Of a stretch of DNA of 33,242 bases, positions 1 to 6,965 are shown one piece after another. The DNA is from CAVPRW01 sp046727435 [NCBI: bacterium] (lineage in GTDB: Bacteria > Tectomicrobia > Entotheonellia > J063): contig JBKPCR010000078.1 in NCBI GenBank assembly GCA_046727435.1, positions 1 through 33,242 on the forward strand, in the 5' to 3' direction. The position numbers and the translations under genes were made by a program. The notes beneath the pieces were generated by a model that worked only from the letters and a program-made list of their open reading frames with translations, had not been told where the DNA came from and made no database searches. Position 1 is the first letter of the stretch. Each line of letters begins with the position of its first letter.

Positions 1-70
1 AGAGACGCTGTTTGCTATCGATCATGATCACTGTCTCACCCGCGACAAACGCGCCGCGTCCCGGTGGCAC
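1..70 (-). CDS. Partial N-terminus, probable tRNA (adenine-58-N1)-methyltransferase (TrmI-like)
   Basis: An open frame starts with GTG at 70 and runs off the left edge, so only about 23 codons are visible. The start is two bases after the stop of the thiolase gene and has a GGAGG ribosome site about nine bases upstream, which supports a real coupled gene. The peptide (GAFVAGETVIMIDSKQRL) resembles the small N-terminal barrel that opens bacterial and archaeal TrmI proteins, which read roughly 'G-x-F-x-x-G-(D/E)-x-V-x-x-x-D-x-K-x-R'. TrmI makes m1A58 in the tRNA T-loop. The context, directly after a TtuA-type gene acting on U54 of the same loop, makes this identification attractive, but 23 residues cannot prove it. 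Confidence 0.45.
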   Translation of the reverse strand, partial: MPPGRGAFVAGETVIMIDSKQRL

Positions 71-72
71 GG

Positions 73-990
73 CTAGTTCCTCCGCCCGGAGTTGTTCTTG
101 TGGACTTCCTGCTGCAGTCGGCAAAAGCCGCAGACATCGCCTGTGGTGGGATACCCACAGGAGGGGCATTCCTTCAGATGGACCGAAGTCGTTTCCGCAA
201 ATGCCTTGCGCCCCTCGCGCATGAACCCTAGTACGAAGCCGTGCTTGGTCCCGGGTGAACGATGCTCCAACTGATTGAGAGCTTCCTTGTATTGGAGCTG
301 GATCGCATCGTGGCTAAACGGGCACTCCTCGACGATGTAGTCGATGCCGCGTAGGAAGGTGTACGCGGCGGTTTCATATTCGCTGAGACGGTAGAGCGGT
401 TTGACCTTTTTGACCAGACGCGGGTGTGTGGCTTCGAGCACCGGACTCTGCACCGCGAGATAAGGGGTTTGCCAGTGCAGCACATTGCCGAGCAAGCGGG
501 CCGCCTCATCATCCAGGTTATGGCCGGTGGCCATGATGGTATACCCGCCTTCGACAGCCGCTTTATTGAAGTAGTGGCGCTTGATGACGCCACAGGCTGA
601 GCACTGCGTCCGTCGGGTCGAGCTCGCGACACCAGGGATATCAAGGTCGCCCTCAGCGGCAAGATCGATGGTGATGAGGGTGAGGCCGCGGTCTTCGGCG
701 AAGCGCGTGGTTTTCTCGAACGAACTGGCGGAGTATTCGAAAATCCCCTGATGGATGTGCAACCCTGCGGTTTCATATCCTAGATTGATCAGGACATCCC
801 ACAGCGCCAGACTATCCTTGCCCCCGGACACGGCCACCAGAACGCGATCCTGGCGGGTGAACATATGGTCTTCTTTGATGGCGCGGGCGACCTGATTGGT
901 GAAGTACTCCTGGAAGCAAGCCTGACAGAAGGCGGAGTTATGGCGTCGGATGTGTACAGCTGCCTTGTCACGACACTTGACACACTTCAC
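73..990 (-). CDS. ttuA: TtuA-type tRNA 2-thiouridine synthetase
   Basis: This 305-residue protein belongs to the PP-loop tRNA thiolation family (TtuA/TtcA/Ncs6). An N-terminal zinc finger is formed by C3/C6 and C22/C25, the ATP-binding loop SGGKDS lies at 55-60, and a C-terminal zinc finger CPSCG...CGFC closes the protein. Cysteines C130, C133 and C223 fall where Thermus TtuA binds its Fe-S cluster (130, 133, 222), which favours TtuA over other branches. The family adenylates the uridine (U54 in Thermus) and replaces its 2-oxygen with sulfur delivered by a small carrier protein. The start is GTG at 990, lying inside the upstream carrier gene, whose diglycine codons (998-1003) provide the GGAGG ribosome site. 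Which tRNA position is modified in this organism is inferred. Confidence 0.88.
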   Translation of the reverse strand: MKCVKCRDKAAVHIRRHNSAFCQACFQEYFTNQVARAIKEDHMFTRQDRVLVAVSGGKDSLALWDVLINLGYETAGLHIHQGIFEYSASSFEKTTRFAEDRGLTLITIDLAAEGDLDIPGVASSTRRTQCSACGVIKRHYFNKAAVEGGYTIMATGHNLDDEAARLLGNVLHWQTPYLAVQSPVLEATHPRLVKKVKPLYRLSEYETAAYTFLRGIDYIVEECPFSHDAIQLQYKEALNQLEHRSPGTKHGFVLGFMREGRKAFAETTSVHLKECPSCGYPTTGDVCGFCRLQQEVHKNNSGRRN

Positions 991-1189
991 CGCTGCACCC
1001 TCCTGAGATCACCGGGATAATCCGCAACACGGCATCCGCCTCGACCGTCTCATCCGCGGTCACCAGCATGCTTCCCCGGGCCACCAAGACCGTCTCCGGG
1101 ATGATGTCGAGGGCCTTCAGCACGTCAGCCACCCGCCGTCGTCCAGGAAATTCCTTTTCTTCGCCCTTCGGGAGCACGATGATCCGCAT
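968..1189 (-). CDS. ThiS/MoaD-family sulfur carrier protein with C-terminal tail (TtuB-like)
   Basis: This 73-residue ubiquitin-like sulfur carrier reads MRIIVLPKGEEKEF at its start and ends its fold with VLRIIPVISGG, the usual ThiS/MoaD/TtuB finish. The diglycine (63-64) is normally the last two residues and is thiocarboxylated, but here nine more residues, CSGEVCQVS, follow before the stop. A tail would have to be removed before activation. The ATG at 1189 is preferred over an upstream in-frame start at 1237 because GTGAGG precedes it and the fold begins there. It overlaps the TtuA-type gene by 23 bases, so the two are translationally coupled, consistent with carrier and enzyme working together. 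An alternative is a ThiS-like protein serving another sulfur pathway. Confidence 0.8.
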   Translation of the reverse strand: MRIIVLPKGEEKEFPGRRRVADVLKALDIIPETVLVARGSMLVTADETVEADAVLRIIPVISGGCSGEVCQVS

Positions 1190-1704
1190 GGCAGCCTCAC
1201 CTGTATGGCGTATGCACCTATCCCGAGCTGCTTCCAAAAACTATCCCTGATATTATGGAAACTTTCATCGTGCACTATGCTATCGGGGGGAGCTTGAAAA
1301 AGCAAGCCTGAAACGGCGAGCAGGTACGCGTCAGGGCTTTGTGCTGGCGTCTCTATATAGTTATGGTGGATCTTTGGCTCCCCAGCTTTCCAAATTACTT
1401 GACTTCTCATCGGATTAATTGCCTTAATAGCAGCCCGATGGCGGGGTTCTCCCATGCCTCTATATGGGTCAGACCGGGTGGATGTCTTGACCAGGAGGAT
1501 GCACGATGCCGCCCTGGCACGCCGCAACTCCACCGTGTTCGTCCCGGAGGGGGAGGCGCCGCCGGGAGGGGGGGACAAAGGCAGCCTATCTTGTCAGCGC
1601 ACCCTACGTGGAGTAAAGTAGTGGCTTCGCGACAGCACCCGCGTATGTGGCAAGCCAGGCGGGTGAAGGCGCTGCTATCTTGAGGATAAAGGAAAGGAGA
1701 AACC
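1190..1704. other. Intergenic region between divergent operons
   Basis: About 515 bases separate the minus-strand tRNA-modification operon from the plus-strand ridA-like operon, so promoters for both should lie here. I see no convincing sigma-70 pair, repeat or RNA gene. A 40-codon frame at 1499-1621 begins next to an AGGAGG sequence, but its Gly/Pro-rich end does not look like a folded protein and I do not call it a gene. The segment around 1530-1575 is very G-rich. Confidence 0.5.
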
Positions 1705-2091
1705 ATGCCCAGCCAACACATCAATCCTGATACGCTCTCGCGTTCCCGTGGTTACTCCCAAGTGGTCAAGGTCGGGAACACGGTCTACATCGCTGGCCAG
1801 GTGAGTGCCGGGGCGGATGGCAACGTCGTCGGCAAAGGCGACCCCGAAGCTCAGGTCCGACAGGTCTGGCGCAATATCGAAGCAGCGGTCAAGGTGGCGG
1901 GTGGCACGCTGCAAAACGTCATGAAGACCACCACTTATGTCACCAACATTCAGTATGCCGCGGCGGTGCGCAAGGTCCGCGAGGAATTATTTCAGTCGGT
2001 GGACCCGCCCACCAGCACGCTGCTCGTGGTCGCTGGCCTGGCCAGCCCCGACTATATGGTGGAGATCGAAGCGATTGCGGTTGTGGACTAA
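1705..2091 (+). CDS. RidA/YjgF-family protein lacking the canonical arginine
   Basis: This 128-residue protein spans the whole YjgF/YER057c/UK114 fold and ends with the family signature VEIEAIAVVD. Archetypal RidA hydrolyses reactive enamines and imines using an arginine in a PxRS-type motif just before the last strands. The matching stretch here is PPTST (101-105), with threonine where that arginine is expected. This puts the protein among the Rid subfamilies not expected to have classical deaminase activity, so its substrate is unknown. The ATG at 1705 is well supported by AAAGGAG six bases upstream. It is the first gene of a closely spaced plus-strand series running to murJ; the phosphoesterase starts about 23 bases after its stop. 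Confidence 0.85.
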   Translation: MPSQHINPDTLSRSRGYSQVVKVGNTVYIAGQVSAGADGNVVGKGDPEAQVRQVWRNIEAAVKVAGGTLQNVMKTTTYVTNIQYAAAVRKVREELFQSVDPPTSTLLVVAGLASPDYMVEIEAIAVVD

Positions 2092-2114
2092 CAGCACGTG
2101 GGGTGGAACAAGCG

Positions 2115-2693
2115 ATGAAGATCGGCATTGTGTCGGATATTCATGCACAGCCCGAAGCACTGCGGCGCACGCTGGCAGATATGCCCTCAGTGGACCTGGT
2201 GCTGTGCGCTGGGGATGTGATCAGCGATTATCGATTCTGCGCCGAAACCGTGGATATTTTGCGACGGGCGCGGGTGCAGTGCATCCAGGGCAATCATGAG
2301 ACCGGTTTTTTCGGAGGTTGCAACCCCGATTATCTGCGCAAATGCCAGCGCGAGTTTGGGCCAGAGGTGCTCGATTTCCTCGCCTCAGCCCCCCTATCCC
2401 TGGAGCTCGAAGCCGTCGGCGCGAAAGTGCTCATGGTCCATGCCAGCCCATGGGAGCCATTAAACGAGTACATTTATCTTCATAGCCCCCAGCTTGCGCG
2501 CTTCGCCCAGCTCCCATATGATGTGGTGATTTTCGGCCATACGCACGTGCCCATGGTGCATCGGGCCAACGGCGTGACCGTGATTAATCCCGGCTCGTGC
2601 TCCCAGCCGCGCGACCAGGATCGACGGGGGTCGTACGCCATCCTCGACCCTGAAAGCCGTGGCGTGGAGGTCCGTCGAGTCCTGTTACATTGA
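2115..2693 (+). CDS. YfcE/MJ0936-type metallophosphoesterase
   Basis: This is a calcineurin-like phosphoesterase of about 192 residues. The metal-binding blocks appear in order: SDIH near the N-terminus, GDVIS, GNHE, a VHASP block and GHTHVPM, followed by INPGSCSQPRD, which is typical of the YfcE/MJ0936 group. Members bind two divalent metals and cleave phosphodiester or phosphomonoester bonds; the physiological substrate cannot be read from the sequence. An in-frame GTG exists at 2103, but the ATG at 2115 is chosen because GGGGTGG sits at proper distance and the fold starts with MKIGIVSDIH. It sits between the RidA-like gene and the CoA-transferase with short spacing, so co-transcription is likely. 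Confidence 0.88.
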   Translation: MKIGIVSDIHAQPEALRRTLADMPSVDLVLCAGDVISDYRFCAETVDILRRARVQCIQGNHETGFFGGCNPDYLRKCQREFGPEVLDFLASAPLSLELEAVGAKVLMVHASPWEPLNEYIYLHSPQLARFAQLPYDVVIFGHTHVPMVHRANGVTVINPGSCSQPRDQDRRGSYAILDPESRGVEVRRVLLH

Positions 2694-2742
2694 GCTGATG
2701 CGCAGGGCTTCAAGCCGTGCAGCAACAGGAGATATGGCCGCG

Positions 2743-3966
2743 ATGAAGCTGCCGTTAGAGGACGTGAAAATTCTCGATCTCTCCCATGCCTTGGCCGGGC
2801 CATTTTGTTCCACGTTGCTGGGAGACTTCGGAGCACAGGTCGTCAAAATCGAGGTTCCGGAGGTCGGCGACATCGCCAGAGCGTGGGGGCCACCGTTCTA
2901 CAACACCGAAACCGCCTACTTCGTCAGCCTGCATCGCAACAAGAAGAGCATCGAGATCGACCTCAAGCAGGATGCTGGCAAGGAGCTGTTCTTTCGACTG
3001 GTCGAGGTTTTCGACGTGGTGTTGGAGAACTTTCGCGTCGGAACGCTGCAGAAGCTGGGCATCGACTATGAGAAGGCCCGCGCCCGCAACCCAGGCATCG
3101 TCTACTGCTCGGTATCGGGGTTCGGGCAAACTGGGCCGTACCGTGACCGTGCGGCGCTGGACCTCATCGTCCAGGCGGAGAGCGGCATGATCAGCGTTAC
3201 CGGTGAGCCCGGCGGACGTGGTGTGCGCGCTGGCGTGTCGATCGCCGACATGACGGCGGGGCTCTATGCGGCCTTCGGCATTATGAACGCCCTGCGCGTG
3301 AAGGAGAAGACTGGGAAAGGCCAATACGTCGATGTCTCCATGCTCGAAGGGCAATTGGGACTGCTGCAGGGCACCATCGGCGGCTATCTAGCCGATGGGG
3401 TGGTGCCTGAGCCGATGGGCACAGCCTATAAGGCGCTGCTTCCCTATCAAACCTTCCGGACTAAAACTAAAGACCTGGCCCTGGCGGTGGGCAGCGACCG
3501 CCTCTGGCGCATCTTCTGCCCCATCATGGGGCTTGAAGCGATGATGGACGATCCCCGCTTCGCCACCAACGCCGTCCGTGTGCAGCACCGGGCTGAGCTC
3601 ATCGCCAGGCTCCAGGAGGTGTTCCTGACCAGGTCCTACGAGGAGTGGGAGGAACTGTTGCTCGATCATGGTATCCCGGTGGGGGCGATCAATACCATCG
3701 ATCAAGTCGTCGAGCACCCGCAGGTCAAAGCGCGTGGGATGATTGTCGAGAGCGAGCACCCGGTTGCGGGTAAGGTCGAGCTCATTGGGATTCCGGTCAA
3801 ACTCTCGGAGACGCCCGGCTCCGTCCGAGAGCCAGCGCCGCTGTTGGGACAGCATACCGATGAGGTCCTGCAGACGTATCTGCAGATGAACCAGGCCGAG
3901 ATTGCCGAGCTACGTCGGGCAGGCGTCATCGGCAAGCAGAAAACATCAGCTCCGACCCCGGCGTGA
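2743..3966 (+). CDS. CaiB/BaiF class III CoA-transferase
   Basis: This family III CoA-transferase moves CoA between carboxylic acids through an enzyme-bound anhydride. The family opening is clear (MKLPLEDVKILDLSHALAGP), followed by GDFGAQVVKIE and the block FGQTGPYRDRAALDLIVQA. The aspartate in ALDLIVQA (residue 140) aligns with the catalytic Asp of formyl-CoA transferase. The length, about 407 residues, is normal. The start is uncertain between ATG 2734 and ATG 2743, because an AGGAG at 2727 is rather close to the first and rather far from the second; an extension to 2659 would overlap the phosphoesterase. The substrates are unknown, since this family is large and paralog-rich. The following HAD gene begins 17 bases after the stop. 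Confidence 0.9.
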   Translation: MKLPLEDVKILDLSHALAGPFCSTLLGDFGAQVVKIEVPEVGDIARAWGPPFYNTETAYFVSLHRNKKSIEIDLKQDAGKELFFRLVEVFDVVLENFRVGTLQKLGIDYEKARARNPGIVYCSVSGFGQTGPYRDRAALDLIVQAESGMISVTGEPGGRGVRAGVSIADMTAGLYAAFGIMNALRVKEKTGKGQYVDVSMLEGQLGLLQGTIGGYLADGVVPEPMGTAYKALLPYQTFRTKTKDLALAVGSDRLWRIFCPIMGLEAMMDDPRFATNAVRVQHRAELIARLQEVFLTRSYEEWEELLLDHGIPVGAINTIDQVVEHPQVKARGMIVESEHPVAGKVELIGIPVKLSETPGSVREPAPLLGQHTDEVLQTYLQMNQAEIAELRRAGVIGKQKTSAPTPA

Positions 3967-3982
3967 GGCCAGATGTAGTGCC

Positions 3983-4453
3983 ATGCTTGAGATCGATATC
4001 CCGGGCTACCGAGCCTTACGATTGGTGCATCTGGTGCTCGATTACAATGGCACGCTGGCCTGCGACGGAGCACTTGTCGACGGCGTCAGGCACCGCTTAG
4101 CTGCCCTGGCGAGCATGTTACAGATCCACATCTTGACCGCGGATACCTTCGGCAAAGCACGCGCCCAATTGGTTGGCGTGCCTTGTGACTTGTCTATTCT
4201 GCCGGCGGTGGATCAGGATCGGCGCAAGCTCGAGTATATTCAGCGTCTCGGGCCAGAGGCGACGGTGTGTGTTGGCAATGGACGTAACGATCGGCTCATG
4301 CTGCAGCAAGCTGGGCTCGGCATAGTCGTGGTGCAAGCCGAAGGTGCAGCTGTGCAGACAGTACTGGCAGCGGATGTACTCTCACCTGATATCCTGACAG
4401 CCCTAGATCTCCTGATATACCCGCTGCGGTTGGTGGCGACGTTGCGGTCATAG
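3983..4453 (+). CDS. Small HAD-superfamily protein (COG4087-like, 'soluble P-type ATPase')
   Basis: This 156-residue HAD-fold protein has no obvious cap domain. Motif I is LDYNGTLACDG, with D20 as the presumed nucleophile and asparagine (N22) where phosphatases usually have a second aspartate; P-type ATPases have a D-K-T-G-T arrangement with the same loss. Motif II is ILTADTFG and the C-terminal acidic motif is GNGRNDRLML. This combination matches proteins annotated as soluble P-type ATPases (COG4087). Such proteins may be weak phosphatases or regulatory. The gene ends nine bases before a GDT1-type cation transporter gene, so a role linked to metal ions is possible, but that is inference from position only. 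Confidence 0.8.
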   Translation: MLEIDIPGYRALRLVHLVLDYNGTLACDGALVDGVRHRLAALASMLQIHILTADTFGKARAQLVGVPCDLSILPAVDQDRRKLEYIQRLGPEATVCVGNGRNDRLMLQQAGLGIVVVQAEGAAVQTVLAADVLSPDILTALDLLIYPLRLVATLRS

Positions 4454-4462
4454 AGGTCGATC

Positions 4463-4735
4463 ATGGACTGGAAACTGTTGTTCACGGTGTTCGCTACCAT
4501 CTTTGTCGCGGAAGTTGGGGATAAAACCCAGCTTGCGACCCTGCTCTATGCCTCTGGCGCCGAGGTCAGTAACCTCACCGTCTTCCTCGGGGCCTCTCTA
4601 GCACTCATCCTGACCTCTGCCCTGGGGGTGCTGGTGGGTACTATGCTCTCCCACTATCTCAATCCTAAATACCTGGCCTGGGTGGCGGGCGTCGGCTTCA
4701 TCGCCGTTGGCATCTGGACCATCGTCAAGGCATAA
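4463..4735 (+). CDS. TMEM165/GDT1 (UPF0016) family membrane protein, single-domain form
   Basis: This 90-residue integral membrane protein has three hydrophobic segments. The family signature E-x-G-D-K-T is present once as EVGDKTQLAT (from residue 17). The common two-domain GDT1 proteins carry the motif twice; half-size bacterial forms like this one are thought to dimerise. Characterised members export Mn2+ or exchange Ca2+/Mn2+ for protons. The ATG at 4463 has AGAGG about six bases upstream and follows the HAD gene stop by nine bases. The second half is missing; the ORF terminates cleanly with VGFIAVGIWTIVKA, and the following 100 bases hold no second motif. Confidence 0.85.
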   Translation: MDWKLLFTVFATIFVAEVGDKTQLATLLYASGAEVSNLTVFLGASLALILTSALGVLVGTMLSHYLNPKYLAWVAGVGFIAVGIWTIVKA

Positions 4736-4848
4736 GTGCGGTGGGAAGAAGGTAGGTTAGTCCAGGCAGGTTGCTCTCCTGAAAGGGGAGTGGAGTTGAA
4801 CGGCATGCAGAAGTCCGCAGCCCTTTCTCGGGTCTGTCCTTGCCAACA

Positions 4849-6456
4849 ATGTCCTCGCACAGGACAGTGGTGAACACGCCTGGCACTGGGCGCTCCACCT
4901 TGCTGGTCGCGGCCGGCATCCTGCTGAGCCGCACCGCTGGGCTCATCCGCGACCGTGTGTTCGCCCATTACTTTGGCAGCTCCGCTGCCGCCGACGCTTT
5001 CAGGGCCGCTTTCCGAATCCCCAACGTCTTACAAAACCTCTTCGGCGAAGGGGTGCTCTCGGCCTCATTCATTCCCGTCTACGCGAGGCTCCTGTCGCAC
5101 GGGGATGAACCCGAGGCTGGCCGGGTGGCTGGAGCCGTCGTCACCCTGTTGGCCTTCATTGTCTCCCTACTGGTGCTAATCGGCGTCCTCACCACCCCAT
5201 ACCTGCTGGATGCGATCGTGCCCGGATTCACCGGCGAGAAGCGAGAGCTCACCATCCGCCTGGTCAAAATCCTGTTCCCTGGCGCTGGCTTGCTGGTGTT
5301 GTCGGCTTGGTGCCTCGGCATCCTCAACAGCCACGGCCGCTTCTTCATGTCCTACGCGGCGCCGGTGCTCTGGAACGCCGCCATGATCGCCACCCTCATC
5401 GGCTTCGGAAGCCGCATGAACCAATTGCCGCTGGCCGAAACCCTAGCGTGGGGATCAGTAGCCGGCAGCGCCCTGCAAGTTGGTCTCCAGTTGCCATCGG
5501 TTCTACGGCTAGTCAAGCATTTGCGTCTGTCGTTACACGTGGCAGCGCCGGATGTGCGGACGGTCGTGCGCAACTTCGTGCCCGTGTTCTTCAGTCGCGG
5601 TGCCGTGCAGATCAGCGCCTATGTGGATGCGCTGCTCGCCAGTTTCTTGCCGACCGGCGCCGTCGCCGCACTCAGTTATGCCCAAGCTCTGTACATCCTG
5701 CCGGTGAGCCTCTTCGGGATGTCGGTATCTGCCGCCGAGTTGCCAGCGATGTCGAGCGCCGGCGGCAATGAGCAGGAGATGGCTGCCTATCTGCGCCAGC
5801 GGCTCGATGCTGGTCTGCGACGGGTGGCATTTTTCGTCATCCCATCAGCCATGGCCTTCCTAGCCCTCGGCGATGTCATTGCTGCCGCCATTTATCAGTC
5901 GGGCCGCTTTACCTACGATGATGCTGTCTATGTGTGGGGGATCCTCGCTGGTGCGGCGCTGGGATTACTTGCCTCCACCCTCGGGCGCCTCTATGCCTCG
6001 GCGTTCTATGCCCTCCGTGATACACGCACACCCCTGTATTTCGCTATAGTGCGGATTGCCATGGGCACTGGACTTGGCTACCTGGGTGCTATGCCCTTGC
6101 CATTGCTGTTGGGGATCGATCCGCGCTGGGGGGTAGTAGGGCTGGCGGTCGCGTCAAGCCTTGCCGGGTGGGTGGAGTTCGCGCTCTTGCAGAGAACCCT
6201 CAACCACCGCATCGGACGTACAGGACTAGGATCATCATTTGTTGCCAAACTCTGGACCGCTGCTGTAGCCGCAGCCGCCGCGGCCTGGGGCGTGAAGTTT
6301 GCGCTAGCTCCGCAGCATCCGGTTCTCGCGGCAGTGGCAATCCTCATCCCCTACGGGCTGATATATTTTGCGATTACCTACGGGTGGGGTACCCCCGAAG
6401 CGCAGGCCATCGTCGGGCGGGTGGCTGGTGTTGCTGCCGCCGGGGAAGATGGGTAA
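4849..6456 (+). CDS. murJ: MurJ-type lipid II flippase
   Basis: This protein of about 535 residues, with a predicted 13-14 membrane helices, belongs to the MVF/MurJ family of the MOP superfamily, which flips lipid II across the inner membrane for peptidoglycan synthesis. Family blocks are easy to see: LLSRTAGLIRDRVFAHYFG near the start, FRIPNVLQNLFGEGVLSASFIPVY, a mid-protein RGAVQISAYVDALLAS, and GRLYASAFYALRDTRTPL in the second half. Charged residues in the N-terminal half, including the RDR and FGEG regions, match the conserved cavity residues. The ATG at 4849 is chosen; TTG at 4840 is a possible alternative and neither has a strong ribosome site. About 113 bases separate it from the GDT1 gene, so it may share that operon or have its own promoter. 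Confidence 0.93.
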   Translation: MSSHRTVVNTPGTGRSTLLVAAGILLSRTAGLIRDRVFAHYFGSSAAADAFRAAFRIPNVLQNLFGEGVLSASFIPVYARLLSHGDEPEAGRVAGAVVTLLAFIVSLLVLIGVLTTPYLLDAIVPGFTGEKRELTIRLVKILFPGAGLLVLSAWCLGILNSHGRFFMSYAAPVLWNAAMIATLIGFGSRMNQLPLAETLAWGSVAGSALQVGLQLPSVLRLVKHLRLSLHVAAPDVRTVVRNFVPVFFSRGAVQISAYVDALLASFLPTGAVAALSYAQALYILPVSLFGMSVSAAELPAMSSAGGNEQEMAAYLRQRLDAGLRRVAFFVIPSAMAFLALGDVIAAAIYQSGRFTYDDAVYVWGILAGAALGLLASTLGRLYASAFYALRDTRTPLYFAIVRIAMGTGLGYLGAMPLPLLLGIDPRWGVVGLAVASSLAGWVEFALLQRTLNHRIGRTGLGSSFVAKLWTAAVAAAAAAWGVKFALAPQHPVLAAVAILIPYGLIYFAITYGWGTPEAQAIVGRVAGVAAAGEDG

Positions 6457-6965
6457 TCGCCTGAATGGGCCTCATAGCTCATCAATATCACGTGATCATG
6501 CCAGCGGCTCCAGGGCTGCACATCCCAGAACCGCAGGTCGTGGCTCGCATTCATCTCATCCGCGACCGCCGCCAGGCGATGGCGTGTGCCTTGGTCAACC
6601 CGCGGTTTGCTCTGCAAGCTGCGGCAGCAGGCAGGCACGGCGCGCGCACACATGGCGCGAATACCTCGCTAAACCCAACATTCGACCCTGCAATCCATAG
6701 GCGCGAAACGGGCGTAGCAACGTAGCAGGCACAATCTTCTTGACAATTCCACTAGAGAATGTTCTTCTTCGATTTCTAGAAAAAGCACACTCGACTCGAC
6801 TGGTGGCTACAATATTTATAAATCCGCCACAAATGTTATCCTAATTTATAGCAAGAATATATTATTGTTGTTCTTCAGCAGAGCGTTGCGCACGCGATAT
6901 AGGGTCGTTTGGCGTGTATCTGAAAGCCTAACGGTCATGTTTAGCTAAGCTGCGGGTATACGCCC
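6457..6965. other. Intergenic region upstream of the O-antigen ligase gene
   Basis: This stretch of about 510 bases changes character. The first 260 bases are GC-rich, and from about 6735 it becomes strongly AT-rich, as promoters often are. A TTGACA sits at 6740-6745, but no good -10 element lies 16-18 bases downstream, so I do not call a promoter. A minus-strand open frame ending at 6378 overlaps the end of murJ and resembles nothing I recognise. Confidence 0.5.

Noticed and set aside
1499-1621. A 40-codon frame with an AGGAGG-like sequence just upstream
   Set aside because: The Gly/Pro-rich C-terminal half and lack of any recognised family make a functional gene doubtful; a distant likeness to an SPFH/slipin tail is too weak.
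6378-6653. Minus-strand open frame with protein-like text (RFWDVQPWSRWHDHVILMSY)
   Set aside because: It overlaps the 3' end of murJ, has no ribosome site and matches no family I know.
6740-6770. TTGACA as a promoter -35 element
   Set aside because: No acceptable -10 hexamer occurs 16-18 bases downstream.
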